Of a stretch of DNA of 64,000 nt, positions 40,842 through 49,270 are shown one piece after another. Position numbers and translations under genes: made by a program. Each line of letters starts with the position of its first letter. The first letter of the stretch is position 1. Location of the stretch: NCBI RefSeq assembly GCF_014217805.1, contig NZ_CP055156.1, forward strand, positions 62,001-126,000. Direction: 5' to 3'. This DNA is from Adhaeribacter swui. Lineage in GTDB: Bacteria > Bacteroidota > Bacteroidia > Cytophagales > Hymenobacteraceae. The notes under the pieces are model-generated. The model ran no database searches and had not been told where the DNA came from. It saw nothing but the letters and a program-made list of their open reading frames with translations.

Positions 40842-41097
40842 TATATAAAGATGCGTTTCGCAGTAGTATTTTAAACTATTACTTTTTGAAACACCTGGAA
40901 TTTTTTAAAATTTATACCAAATGTAATTATCTACTAAACAAAAAAAACTAAGGTAACGTGCCTATTTTAAATTTGGCGGTATAAACTCCTGTGTACCTTA
41001 CATACGGTTTGTGGTAGTAAGTAAATTTAAGATTTAACAAAATTTTACTTTAGGCTTTTAATTAATTAAAAATAATTTTTAAAAAACTACAATGCTA

Positions 41098-41128
41098 TTT
41101 GCTTTTAGCTTCAGGTTTAATACCTTTG
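41098..41128 (+). promoter_or_regulatory. tRNA-Leu promoter
   Basis: TTTG (41098-41101), a 19-nt spacer and TACCTTTG (41121-41128) match the Bacteroidota -33/-7 consensus and end 19 bases before the tRNA. The rest of the 40842-41147 gap shows only AT-rich sequence. Confidence 0.75.
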
Positions 41129-41147
41129 CAGCACAATTACAAGCCCT

Positions 41148-41229
41148 GCGGATGTGGCGAAATTGGTAGACGCACTAGACTTAGGATCTAGCGCTGCGAG
41201 GCATGGGGGTTCGAGTCCCTTCATCCGCA
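41148..41229 (+). tRNA. tRNA-Leu (anticodon TAG)
   Basis: An 82-nt class II tRNA. The acceptor GCGGATG pairs with CATCCGC, the anticodon stem CTAGA/TCTAG encloses CTTAGGA (anticodon TAG), the variable arm is long, and the T-arm carries GGTTCGAGTCC. CCA is not encoded. A terminator follows directly. Confidence 0.96.
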
Positions 41230-41236
41230 CTTCAGC

Positions 41237-41262
41237 ACCCTCAACATACCCGTGTTGAGGGT
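41237..41262 (+). terminator. tRNA-Leu terminator
   Basis: A perfect 10-bp stem (ACCCTCAACA at 41237-41246 with 41253-41262) and a 6-nt loop are followed by TTATTTTT. Confidence 0.82.
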
Positions 41263-41304
41263 TTATTTTTAATGCATTATCCCATAACCTAAATTTTGTA
41301 AGCC

Positions 41305-42636
41305 TTGAACATTACCTTAAATCAGAACGACACAACCAATGCAAACTTAAAAGTTGTATTGCAGGAAGCTGATTATGCTCCTAAAGTTGACGAAAAAATA
41401 AAAGAATATACTAAAAAGGCTCAGATCAAAGGATTTCGCCCGGGCAAAGTTCCGGCTGGCCTTATCCGTAAAATGTACGGCAAAAGTATTTTGGCTGAAG
41501 AAATAAACGGTTTACTTTCTAAATCAGTAAACGACTACATTAAAGAAAATAACATTCGTATTTTAGGCGAACCCCTACCGGACGAAACCAAGCAAAATGC
41601 CATTGACTGGGACAATCAAAAAGATTTTGAGTTTGATTTTGAATTAGGTATTCTTCCTGATTTTGAATTAAACCCAGCAGCCGGCGAAACCCTGGATGCT
41701 TATAAAATTGAACTGGACGAGGAAACCATTAACCAGGTACACGAGCACTTACAGCGACAATACGGCGAAACTGCTAACCCGGAAACTTCTGAAGCCAATG
41801 ATTATTTATCGGGAGAACTGCGCCAGTTAGAAGGGGAATTTAAAACTACTACCCTGCTGCCTATTAATAAAATCAAGAAAAACCAAGAGCAATTTATTGG
41901 GGTAAAAGCCGGCTATGTTATCACTTTTGATTTACAGGAAGTTTTTGATAACGATGCCAGTGCCATTTCGCACGTGACCGGCGTTAGAAAAGCAGAAACT
42001 GCCGAATTAAAAGGCAACTTTGAATTTGCGGTAGAAAAAATTAATCGTACGGCTGCTGCCGAATTTAACCAGGAACTATTCGATAAAATTTTCGGGAAAG
42101 ATGCCGTTACCACCGAAGAAGAATTCAACAACAAGCTTCGGGAAACTTTAGCCGAAAATTACCAACAAGAGGCCGACAAAGTTTTAAAAAATAAACTGGT
42201 TGAAAAACTGGTTAAAGAAACTGAAATTACGCTACCAGAAGAATTTTTTAAAAAATGGTTAGCGGTATCTAACCAAGGTAAGTTAACGCCAGAGCAAATC
42301 GAGGAAAACTTTGAGCAATACAAAGACGAACTGAAATGGTCAATGATCCGCAATAAAATTGTAGAAGAAAACGACATTAAAGTTTCGAACGAGGAAGTGG
42401 TAAATGCTACCAAGGCTAAAATGTTTGCGCAGTTTAACATGCCGGAGATTTCAGATGAATTAGCGGATACCATGAACGGTTACATCGACAATTATCTGAA
42501 ACAAAATAACGGCCGTAATTACATTAACGAGTACGAAGCCATTTTGGCAGAAAAAGTATTGGATGTATTAAAAGACAAAGTTACAGTAGTCGAAAAGTCA
42601 GTAACGGCCGACGAATTCCGTAATTTATCGTTCTAA
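41305..42636 (+). CDS. tig: Trigger factor chaperone
   Basis: This is a 443-residue ribosome-associated chaperone that binds nascent chains near the exit tunnel. The N-terminal ribosome-binding domain carries the signature GFRPGKVP at 43-50. The central peptidyl-prolyl isomerase-like region is poorly conserved, as in other Bacteroidota. The C-terminal arms are helical and rich in Glu/Lys. The only usable start is a TTG at 41305, giving the family-typical MNITL; an in-frame stop lies two codons upstream. It leads the tig-clpP(-clpX) group. A terminator separates it from clpP, so the genes are neighbours rather than a strict operon. Confidence 0.95.
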   Translation: MNITLNQNDTTNANLKVVLQEADYAPKVDEKIKEYTKKAQIKGFRPGKVPAGLIRKMYGKSILAEEINGLLSKSVNDYIKENNIRILGEPLPDETKQNAIDWDNQKDFEFDFELGILPDFELNPAAGETLDAYKIELDEETINQVHEHLQRQYGETANPETSEANDYLSGELRQLEGEFKTTTLLPINKIKKNQEQFIGVKAGYVITFDLQEVFDNDASAISHVTGVRKAETAELKGNFEFAVEKINRTAAAEFNQELFDKIFGKDAVTTEEEFNNKLRETLAENYQQEADKVLKNKLVEKLVKETEITLPEEFFKKWLAVSNQGKLTPEQIEENFEQYKDELKWSMIRNKIVEENDIKVSNEEVVNATKAKMFAQFNMPEISDELADTMNGYIDNYLKQNNGRNYINEYEAILAEKVLDVLKDKVTVVEKSVTADEFRNLSF

Positions 42637-42663
42637 TTACACTTTTTTTAAAACAAAAAGCTT

Positions 42664-42690
42664 AAAAAGTCCTTATAATAAGGACTTTTT
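42664..42690 (+). terminator. Terminator between tig and clpP
   Basis: Perfect arms AAAAAGTCCTT (42664-42674) and 42680-42690 close a 5-nt loop and are followed by T-rich sequence. Confidence 0.75.
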
Positions 42691-42698
42691 TATTTTTG
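42691..42698 (+). promoter_or_regulatory. Possible -7 element for clpP
   Basis: TATTTTTG fits TAnnTTTG and lies 77 bases before the clpP start, but it overlaps the T-run of the terminator and has no clear -33 partner. Confidence 0.3.
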
Positions 42699-42774
42699 CA
42701 TGATTTCTGTTATTTTACCCGGACAAGTTATTAGTACCTAATACTTATAATTCATCATTTAAGAACCTTATTCT

Positions 42775-43476
42775 ATGTACAATAAAGAAGAATTCCGAAA
42801 ATTTGCCGTTAAAGGTCAAGGATTGAGCGGTTTAGGTGTAGATCAGTATTTAAGCCACGTAGAAAACTCTACGAATATGCACCGTATCGAAAGCATGACT
42901 CGTTCGGTAATTGAGGAACGCCCCACCAACTTCCGCGAAATCGACGTGTTTTCGCGTTTAATCATGGACCGTATTATTTTCCTGGGTACCCAGGTAGATG
43001 ATTTTATTGCCAATATTATTACGGCCCAATTACTTTTCTTAGAATCATCTGACTCTAAAAAAGATATTTTATTATACATCAACAGCCCGGGTGGATCGGT
43101 ATATGCGGGTTTAGGCATTTACGACACCATGCAATACGTAAAACCCGATGTAGCTACCATTTGTACCGGTTTAGCAGCATCTATGGGGGCCGTATTACTG
43201 TGCGGCGGCGCTAAAAACAAGCGTTCAGCTTTACCCCACGCCCGCGTAATGATTCACCAACCCATGGGTGGTACCCAAGGCCAGGCTTCTGATATTGAAA
43301 TTACGGCTCGCGAAATTTTAAAATTGAAAAAAGAACTGTACGAAATTATTGCTTCGCACAGCGGTAAAAGCTACCAGGAAGTACACGACAACTCTGACCG
43401 TGACTACTGGATGCGCGCCGATGAAGCCAAAGAATACGGCTTAATCGATGAAGTTTTAGTTCGCCCGACTGCTTAA
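42775..43476 (+). CDS. clpP: ATP-dependent Clp protease proteolytic subunit
   Basis: This 233-residue serine protease forms the tetradecameric barrel of Clp proteases. The catalytic triad is S136 (GLAASMGA), H161 (VMIHQPMGG) and D210 (SDRDYWM); intervals of 25 and 49 residues match the family. Other hallmarks are [19 protein letters not shown] and the extended N-terminus that may be processed. It is preceded by tig and followed by a strong terminator. Its usual partner clpX is 2.7 kb away because mcrBC on the other strand lies between. Confidence 0.97.
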   Translation: MYNKEEFRKFAVKGQGLSGLGVDQYLSHVENSTNMHRIESMTRSVIEERPTNFREIDVFSRLIMDRIIFLGTQVDDFIANIITAQLLFLESSDSKKDILLYINSPGGSVYAGLGIYDTMQYVKPDVATICTGLAASMGAVLLCGGAKNKRSALPHARVMIHQPMGGTQGQASDIEITAREILKLKKELYEIIASHSGKSYQEVHDNSDRDYWMRADEAKEYGLIDEVLVRPTA

Positions 43477-43498
43477 TTTTTAAAAATTTGCCATTTTT

Positions 43499-43530
43499 AA
43501 GCTTACCTTAACAGCCGTTAGGGTAAGCTT
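43499..43530. terminator. Terminator between clpP and mcrC
   Basis: A 14-bp stem with one wobble pair (AAGCTTACCTTAAC at 43499-43512 with 43517-43530), a 4-nt loop and a run of T ends clpP. It can also serve the converging mcrC. Confidence 0.82.
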
Positions 43531-43596
43531 TTTTTGTGTTTAACAAGAAAAATTACGGTAGTAATAAATCGGAATCAGAAAAATTAGCCGTAAACC

Positions 43597-44634
43597 CTAA
43601 AATAGCAATTGCAACAAATCTTGTTTAATGCCGGCCCAAGGTTGGTTTAGATTGATAGTACAAACGCGCACCTTTTTATTGCTTAATGTGTACTCCAGAT
43701 TTAATGATTGGGTAACTACCGGGTATAACAGCATTCCTTCCAGTGTTTGCTCTTTATTATCAAGTAACGTATTTTGCAAGTAGGCGAACAGTTGGTATAA
43801 ATGTTTGGAATGCAGTTTATCCTGCTGGTAGTGCGGCAGTAAAGCTTTTTTGTAATACTTCGTATCAATAATAATTTTCCGCGAAGGAGCGTTAAGGGAA
43901 ATATCAGTAAACATAACCGGCAAAAACTGTTGCGCTTCTTTATTTGTACCCTGCCCCTGCCAGGTAATTTTCTCGGATTTTACCTGAAAAACTTTCTGCT
44001 CCCGCCGATAAAAATTACGCACAAAAGCCTCAAATATACTGGCCATCTGCTTTTTATCAGCCAAAAACGATTTACTTGTAAAACCTAGCCCCTCGGTAGT
44101 AGGCAATAAGTTTTGCCGGATAAAGGCGCAGCACTGCAATATAAACCGGTAACGTTCGGATTGATGCCGCGGCAAAGCTAGTTGCTCCGTTGTTAGTAAA
44201 GCAGGTGCAATTACTTGAACCGGAGTAAATACCGAGAGTAGCCATTCTACCTCTTTTTTAAAATTTACAGCTAATTCTGCGGTTTGTTTTAATTGCAGGA
44301 GTGTAGTTTTAATAATTTGATTCGGTAAAATATCGGGGCTAAGCTTTTCTACCGAACAAATGGTTTGCCCCACCATGGCTTTTTGATTTAACCCGAATGT
44401 TTCGTTTAGTAATAACTTACCCTTAATACCTTTAAGCTGGCGAGTTTGCGGCAAATACGCCGTAGCTAAACCTAAATTAGCCAACTTGCGAACTTCCGGC
44501 AAAAGCATCCGGGCCAATAAGTTACTAATATGCTCTCCGGCTTCGCTCCCTACAAGCTGCAAATCGAGAATTATCTCGGCTTTGTCCCAGGCATAACTAA
44601 GCAGGTAGTAAATATTCTGGATGGGAATACTCAT
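43597..44634 (-). CDS. mcrC: McrC-like nuclease subunit of a McrBC type IV restriction system
   Basis: This is a 345-residue McrC homologue, the subunit that carries the nuclease centre and stimulates the McrB motor. The N-terminal part opens with IPIQNIYYLLSYAWD, the usual McrC start. The C-terminal half holds a PD-(D/E)xK-type site: E202 (FEAFVRNFY), D244 (MFTDISL), then D257 and K259 (IIIDTKYYK). All catalytic residues are present, so the nuclease should be active. Its ATG overlaps the mcrB stop by four bases (ATGA), so it is translationally coupled. Known McrBC systems cut DNA with modified cytosines; the target here depends on the McrB N-terminal domain. Confidence 0.92.
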   Translation of the reverse strand: MSIPIQNIYYLLSYAWDKAEIILDLQLVGSEAGEHISNLLARMLLPEVRKLANLGLATAYLPQTRQLKGIKGKLLLNETFGLNQKAMVGQTICSVEKLSPDILPNQIIKTTLLQLKQTAELAVNFKKEVEWLLSVFTPVQVIAPALLTTEQLALPRHQSERYRFILQCCAFIRQNLLPTTEGLGFTSKSFLADKKQMASIFEAFVRNFYRREQKVFQVKSEKITWQGQGTNKEAQQFLPVMFTDISLNAPSRKIIIDTKYYKKALLPHYQQDKLHSKHLYQLFAYLQNTLLDNKEQTLEGMLLYPVVTQSLNLEYTLSNKKVRVCTINLNQPWAGIKQDLLQLLF

Positions 44635-45905
44635 GAAGCCGGCAACTGTAATTTTTTAAGTTGCGCCGCTATTTGCTTGGGGTTATCAAACCAATATTCT
44701 TCGAGTAAAGGAGTTATTTCGTTTTCCACGATACCGTTAAACCAAGCTATTCCCGCTCCTTTTGGCAGATTACTAAAATAACTATGCCCGATTTGAAAAC
44801 CGGCTCCTAAAGCAGCATCCGAACTAATAACTTCATTCAGTTTATGAATGCTTATTACAATATGCTTTATAAGATCTGCTGATACGTTCTTAGCGGCTAA
44901 GTATTGTTCAAAACGTTCCCCGAACTGGGGCTCCATTTTAAAAAAAGCAAACCGTCGGCGTAAGGCATAATCCAAAAGTACTAAAGATCGGTCAGCCGTA
45001 TTCATGGTGCCAATTACAAACACATTTGCCGGAATATAAAAACGTTCGCTGCCCAATTGCCCGTAAGTAAGCGAGGTTGCAAACTCCGGTCCACGCTTAT
45101 CTGCTTCCAGCAGAAATAACATTTCCCCGAAAATACTGCTCACATTACCCCGGTTGATTTCTTCGATTATAAAAAAATAGCTGTGGTTTACATCGGCGGC
45201 GGCCCGCTGGCAAAAATTAAAAAATACGCCATTGGTTAATCTGAATTTCCCTTCGCTATCCGGCCGATAACCCTGAATAAAATCATCATAGGCGTAATTA
45301 CTATGAAATTGCACTATTTCCATTCGAGCCGCATCCAGATCGCCTTGTTCTAAATAAGCCAGTCGTTTTGCCAGAAAAGATTTACCTGTACCCGGCGGCC
45401 CTTGCAAAATAATGTTCTTCTTACGTTGCAAAACCGCCAGTAAACTCTGCAGTTGATGTTCCGATAAAAATATTTCTTGTAAAGCCTGTGCTAAGGTATA
45501 AACGGGTATTTTTTTAAAATTATAGGCTATTTCGGGCTCGGCAACAAACGCGGCCGGCACCGGATTACTCAGGGCCAATGCAATTTCGGCCGAAGCAACT
45601 ACTTCAGTTATTTCTTTTTCATCGGCGGGCGGCGGTAAAAATAAAGGCTGCTTGGTAACCACCGAAAATCCTAATTTTTCCAGGTAAGTATTAACGGTTA
45701 CCCCCGCCGAAATGGCCCATTCGGTGGCGGTTCCGCTGGCTATTTGGTGCGCTAAACGCACTAATTCGCGGGGTGGGTAACGTTTACCTTTATAAACTAC
45801 ATCGTAAACCGTAGAAGCGCGCATGCGCGTTTGCTGGTGATCAATATCACTGATCGCCTGCAAAATATGCTCCCGGGTTATACTTTTTAGTTTAAAAGTA
45901 GCCAT
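44631..45905 (-). CDS. mcrB: McrB-like AAA+ GTPase subunit of a McrBC type IV restriction system
   Basis: This is a 424-residue McrB-type AAA+ motor. Walker A is GPPGTGKS (169-176), Walker B-like is FFIIEEINRGN (245-254), and the McrB signature GTMNTADRS lies at 299-307 with ALRRRFAFF after it. In front is a distinct N-terminal domain (about 1-85: HILQAISDIDHQQTRMRASTVYDVVYKGKRYPPRELVRLA) joined by a proline-rich linker. By analogy with other McrB proteins this domain recognises the DNA, but I cannot name it with certainty. The gene starts 280 bp from the divergent clpX. It forms a two-gene defence unit with mcrC, placed between clpP and clpX. Confidence 0.93.
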   Translation of the reverse strand: MATFKLKSITREHILQAISDIDHQQTRMRASTVYDVVYKGKRYPPRELVRLAHQIASGTATEWAISAGVTVNTYLEKLGFSVVTKQPLFLPPPADEKEITEVVASAEIALALSNPVPAAFVAEPEIAYNFKKIPVYTLAQALQEIFLSEHQLQSLLAVLQRKKNIILQGPPGTGKSFLAKRLAYLEQGDLDAARMEIVQFHSNYAYDDFIQGYRPDSEGKFRLTNGVFFNFCQRAAADVNHSYFFIIEEINRGNVSSIFGEMLFLLEADKRGPEFATSLTYGQLGSERFYIPANVFVIGTMNTADRSLVLLDYALRRRFAFFKMEPQFGERFEQYLAAKNVSADLIKHIVISIHKLNEVISSDAALGAGFQIGHSYFSNLPKGAGIAWFNGIVENEITPLLEEYWFDNPKQIAAQLKKLQLPAS

Positions 45906-46135
45906 ATCCTTTTGTTACCCTTTCAACGTACAAGTTTAGGGCTTAGGTTCCAGAAAAAAGAATAGTATTTAAACAAGTTTTTTTCCAGCCGAAATATAAA
46001 CCTATATGTTTAAAAATTAGAAAAATTCAAAAAAAGATTTTAAGCATACTAAAAACAGCTAAATATCTAACATACAATATTTTAAATATTAAGAAGGTGT
46101 TAATAAAAATATGTAACCGTAAAATTTCTATTTAG

Positions 46136-46143
46136 TACCTTTG
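46136..46143 (+). promoter_or_regulatory. clpX promoter (-7 element)
   Basis: TACCTTTG matches TAnnTTTG, 42 bases before the clpX start. A weak TATG at 46110-46113 is at about the right distance for the -33 element. This suggests clpX has its own promoter rather than reading from clpP. Confidence 0.5.
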
Positions 46144-46185
46144 TAAAACATTACGTTAAAATTACTTTTTACTAATAATAATTAT

Positions 46186-47409
46186 ATGGCCGATGTAACG
46201 TGCTCTTTCTGCGGCAAAACAAAAAAAGAAGTTTCTATCATGATTTCGGGCATTAATGCCCATATCTGCGAACGGTGTATCGGCCAGGCGCAGCAGATTT
46301 TAAACGAAGAAAACAAAATTCGCTCGAGTAGCCGCTCTCCTAAATTTAATTTGGTAAAACCAAAAGAAATGAAGGAGTACCTCGATCAGTTTGTAGTGGG
46401 CCAGGATGAAGCCAAAAAAGTAATGTCGGTGGCGGTCTATAATCATTACAAGCGCTTAATGCAAACGGTACAACCCGATGATGTGGTGATTGAGAAATCG
46501 AACATTATTATGGTGGGTGAAACCGGTACCGGTAAAACTTTTCTGGCCCGGATGCTGGCGGGTATTTTACAAGTGCCATTTTGCATTGCCGATGCTACCG
46601 TTTTAACCGAGGCGGGCTACGTGGGCGAAGACGTGGAAAGCATTTTAACCCGTTTACTGCAAGCTGCCGATTATAACGTAGAAGCCGCCGAACGCGGCAT
46701 TGTGTATATTGATGAGATTGATAAAATTGCCCGCAAGAGCGATAATCCATCCATAACCCGCGATGTGAGCGGCGAAGGGGTACAACAGGCCTTATTAAAA
46801 TTATTAGAAGGCACTTCGGTAAATGTGCCCCCGCAAGGCGGACGCAAGCACCCGGAACAAAAAATGATTACGGTGAATACCGAAAATATTCTGTTTATCT
46901 GTGGCGGTGCTTTTGTGGGTATTGATCGCTTAATTAAAAACCGCATGAATGCCAAACCAATTGGTTTTTCAAAATCGGCGGCCGAAAGCCTGGATAACAA
47001 TGAAAATTATTTACGTTACATTTCGGCTCAGGATTTAAAAACATTTGGTTTGATTCCGGAATTAATTGGTCGTTTGCCGGTTCTAACGCACTTGAATCCC
47101 CTGGATAAATCTACGTTGCGCTTAATTTTAACCGAGCCTAAAAACTCGATAATTAAACAATATAAGCGCTTATTCGAGATGGAGAATATCAATTTATCTT
47201 TTGCCGAAGAAGCTTTAAATTACATTGTAGAGAAAGCGGCCGAATATAAGTTAGGCGCCCGGGGCTTACGGTCTATTTGCGAAGGCATCATGACCGAAGC
47301 AATGTTCGAGCTACCTTCGCAGCAAGGTACCCACGACTTAGTGATTGACCTGGAATACGCCCGCCAACAGTTTGAGAAATCGTCGTTAAAGCAATTAAAA
47401 GTAGCTTAA
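46186..47409 (+). CDS. clpX: ATP-dependent Clp protease ATP-binding subunit ClpX
   Basis: This is a 407-residue AAA+ unfoldase that feeds substrates to ClpP. An N-terminal zinc-binding domain has C6, C9, C28 and C31. The AAA+ core has Walker A GETGTGKT (111-118), Walker B IVYIDEID (172-179) and the pore loop GYVG (144-147). The ClpP-docking IGF loop is at 259-261 (KPIGFSK). The C-terminal small domain contains the sensor-2 motif ([10 protein letters not shown]). Everything needed for ClpP docking is present, so the complex should form although the genes are separated. It converges on lpxB with a terminator and two 7-bp repeat arrays between. Confidence 0.97.
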   Translation: MADVTCSFCGKTKKEVSIMISGINAHICERCIGQAQQILNEENKIRSSSRSPKFNLVKPKEMKEYLDQFVVGQDEAKKVMSVAVYNHYKRLMQTVQPDDVVIEKSNIIMVGETGTGKTFLARMLAGILQVPFCIADATVLTEAGYVGEDVESILTRLLQAADYNVEAAERGIVYIDEIDKIARKSDNPSITRDVSGEGVQQALLKLLEGTSVNVPPQGGRKHPEQKMITVNTENILFICGGAFVGIDRLIKNRMNAKPIGFSKSAAESLDNNENYLRYISAQDLKTFGLIPELIGRLPVLTHLNPLDKSTLRLILTEPKNSIIKQYKRLFEMENINLSFAEEALNYIVEKAAEYKLGARGLRSICEGIMTEAMFELPSQQGTHDLVIDLEYARQQFEKSSLKQLKVA

Positions 47410-47410
47410 T

Positions 47411-47452
47411 TTAGATACTAGATATTAGAAGCTAGACGCTAGATTTTAGATG
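47411..47452 (+). repeat. Heptamer repeat array after clpX (six units)
   Basis: Six exact 7-bp steps of the type YTAGAYR read TTAGATA, CTAGATA, TTAGAAG, CTAGACG, CTAGATT, TTAGATG and begin two bases after the clpX stop codon. They are inverted relative to the array at 47561-47595. Confidence 0.75.
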
Positions 47453-47494
47453 TAGAGTAAATTTTTTAAAATTTTAATTTCTGATTAAAACAAG

Positions 47495-47522
47495 AGCGGC
47501 TCCTGATTATTCAGAAGCCGCT
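47495..47522. terminator. Terminator between clpX and lpxB
   Basis: AGCGGCT (47495-47501) pairs with AGCCGCT (47516-47522), followed by TTTATTTT. It lies between the two inverted heptamer arrays and can serve both converging genes. Confidence 0.65.
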
Positions 47523-47560
47523 TTTATTTTAATATATGTTCAAAGCCAAGTAAAATCCAG

Positions 47561-47595
47561 TGTCTAATATCTAGCGTCTAGTGTCTAGCGTCTAG
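47561..47595 (-). repeat. Heptamer repeat array overlapping the lpxB 3' end (five units)
   Basis: On the minus strand five 7-bp steps read CTAGACG, CTAGACA, CTAGACG, CTAGATA, TTAGACA. The first 2.5 units encode the last residues of LpxB (LDARH) and its TAG stop. Same unit type as 47411-47452, opposite orientation. Confidence 0.75.
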
Positions 47596-48696
47596 TTTCA
47601 GATATTGTACCATTAATTGCGCGGCTTTATTGGCTGATTTGGCTTCGCCTAATAAATGACGTAACTCCTGATAATCGTTTTTTTGTTGCTGAATGACGGC
47701 CTCATCTTCGGTTATTTTTTTAAGTTCCGTTATTATATTCCGGCCCGTTAATTCTCCTTGAATTAATTCTTTTACCACCGCTTTATCGGCAATTAAATTT
47801 ACCAAAGAAATATACGGCACCTTTATTACGGCCCGGCCAATCCAGTACGAAATAGCGCTGGTGGTGTAGCAAACAACCTGGGGCACGTTGAACAAAGCTG
47901 TTTCTAAAGTAGCGGTACCCGACGTGACCAGCGCAGCCTGCGCATTCGCCAGTAAATCGTAAGTTTGGTCGGTTACAACACTTAAGTTTTCTCTTTTAAA
48001 ATTGCGGTAATAATCGGGGTTAAGGTTAGATACTGCTGCTACCACAAACTGGTACTGCGGAAAGGCGGGCAACACGCTGAGCATAATGTACAAAATCGAT
48101 TCGATTTCTTGCTTACGACTGCCTGGTAAAACCGCAATAAGAGGCTTATCGGGTAAGTTATTCTTTTCCCGGAAATGCACAGTTGGCTGATGTTCCCGCA
48201 CCATATCGGCAATGGGGTTACCAATGTAATCTACTTTATAATCAAACCGGCCGTAGAACGCCTCTTCAAAAGGCATAATCACGAACATCCGGTCGACGAT
48301 TTTTTTTATTTTATGTACCCGCCCTTGGTTCCAGGCCCAGATTTTAGGAGAAATGTAGTAGAAAACTTTTAAGCCTTGTTCTTTCACGAATTTGGCAATC
48401 CGTAAGTTAAAGCCCGCGTAATCAACCAGAATGACTACATCCGGATTATAAGCCAGAATATCGGCTTTACACTCCCGCAAAAAACGGGAAATTTTAAAAA
48501 TATTTCGGGCCGCTTCTATAAAGCCCATAAAAGCCAACTCCCGGTAATGCCGTACTAATTCGCCGCCGGCTGCCTGCATCATGTCGCCGCCCCAACACCG
48601 GAACTCTGCTTGCGGATCTTGCTGCCGGAGTTCCTGCATTAACTTAGCCGCATGTAAATCACCCGAACGCTCGCCCGCAATTATGTAATACTTCAA
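47578..48696 (-). CDS. lpxB: Lipid-A-disaccharide synthase
   Basis: This 372-residue GT19-family enzyme joins UDP-2,3-diacylglucosamine to lipid X to make the lipid A disaccharide, at the inner membrane. Family blocks seen are YYIIAGERSGDLHAAKLM, FRCWGGDMMQAAGG, MGFIEAARNI, FYYISPKIWAWNQGR, VDYIGNPIADMV, IAVLPGSRKQEI and SGTATLETALFNVPQVVCY. No ATG is available: the start is a TTG at 48696, which gives the family-typical N-terminus, and all seven codons upstream lack ATG/GTG. Its final residues are encoded by a heptamer repeat array. It stands 154 bp downstream of the queD-like gene on the same strand. Confidence 0.95.
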   Translation of the reverse strand: MKYYIIAGERSGDLHAAKLMQELRQQDPQAEFRCWGGDMMQAAGGELVRHYRELAFMGFIEAARNIFKISRFLRECKADILAYNPDVVILVDYAGFNLRIAKFVKEQGLKVFYYISPKIWAWNQGRVHKIKKIVDRMFVIMPFEEAFYGRFDYKVDYIGNPIADMVREHQPTVHFREKNNLPDKPLIAVLPGSRKQEIESILYIMLSVLPAFPQYQFVVAAVSNLNPDYYRNFKRENLSVVTDQTYDLLANAQAALVTSGTATLETALFNVPQVVCYTTSAISYWIGRAVIKVPYISLVNLIADKAVVKELIQGELTGRNIITELKKITEDEAVIQQQKNDYQELRHLLGEAKSANKAAQLMVQYLKLDARH

Positions 48697-48850
48697 AGTG
48701 GTAGATGGTTGATTTTCTGAAATTTTAAATTTTTAAATTTTACGCTGGTTAAGCTTTAAACCATGTTGGATTGCTGAATGACTAACTAAGTAAGCCGATA
48801 ATTTTAAAGTATACAGACTAAACTATTCTGCCACAGAACCAACTGTAAAA

Positions 48851-49270
48851 TTACTCACCGAAATATTCTACAAAGTTGCGGGGTGTTTCGTACAGCTTCA
48901 GGCTATGCAATTGCGCCGAGGCCGAAATTTTAGAAATAAGTGGCTGCAGAATTTTCCAGAACTCAATTACCAAATTCTCCGTGCTGGCCAGTTTGCCTTC
49001 CATAAAAGCTACATCTAAATTTAAATTTTTATGATCTACTTTTTGGATGATATTTTCGCGGATAAGAACGCTGAGTTTTTTTAAATCTATCACAAAACCG
49101 GTATCCGGATCGGGGTTGCCCTTTACCGTTACTATTAATTCGTAATTATGCCCGTGCCAATTAGCATTAGCACATGGTCCGAACACTTCTTTATTCTTGG
49201 CCATTGACCAATTCGGGTTGAACAGCTTATGCGCCGCATTAAAGTGTTCTAATCTGCTTATATAAACCAT
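48851..49270 (-). CDS. 6-pyruvoyltetrahydropterin synthase / QueD family protein
   Basis: This is a 139-residue single-domain member of the PTPS/QueD family. Zinc ligands H14 (NAAHKLF), H39 and H41 (WHGHNY) are present, with catalytic Cys33 in GPCANANWHGHNY, D-H in KVDHKNLNL and substrate-binding Glu128 (LYETPRN). The likely role is 6-carboxy-tetrahydropterin synthase in queuosine (7-deazaguanine) synthesis, but no queC or queE is nearby, so a pterin role is possible. Its ATG overlaps the stop of the permease gene (TAATG), so it is translationally coupled to an uptake system, an unusual partner. Confidence 0.9.
   Translation of the reverse strand: MVYISRLEHFNAAHKLFNPNWSMAKNKEVFGPCANANWHGHNYELIVTVKGNPDPDTGFVIDLKKLSVLIRENIIQKVDHKNLNLDVAFMEGKLASTENLVIEFWKILQPLISKISASAQLHSLKLYETPRNFVEYFGE

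Noticed and set aside
43597-45905. Mobile element carrying mcrBC
   Set aside because: No integrase, transposase, terminal repeats or target-site duplication is visible at the borders.
47411-47595. Possible CRISPR array
   Set aside because: The unit is 7 bp with no spacers, and no cas genes are near.
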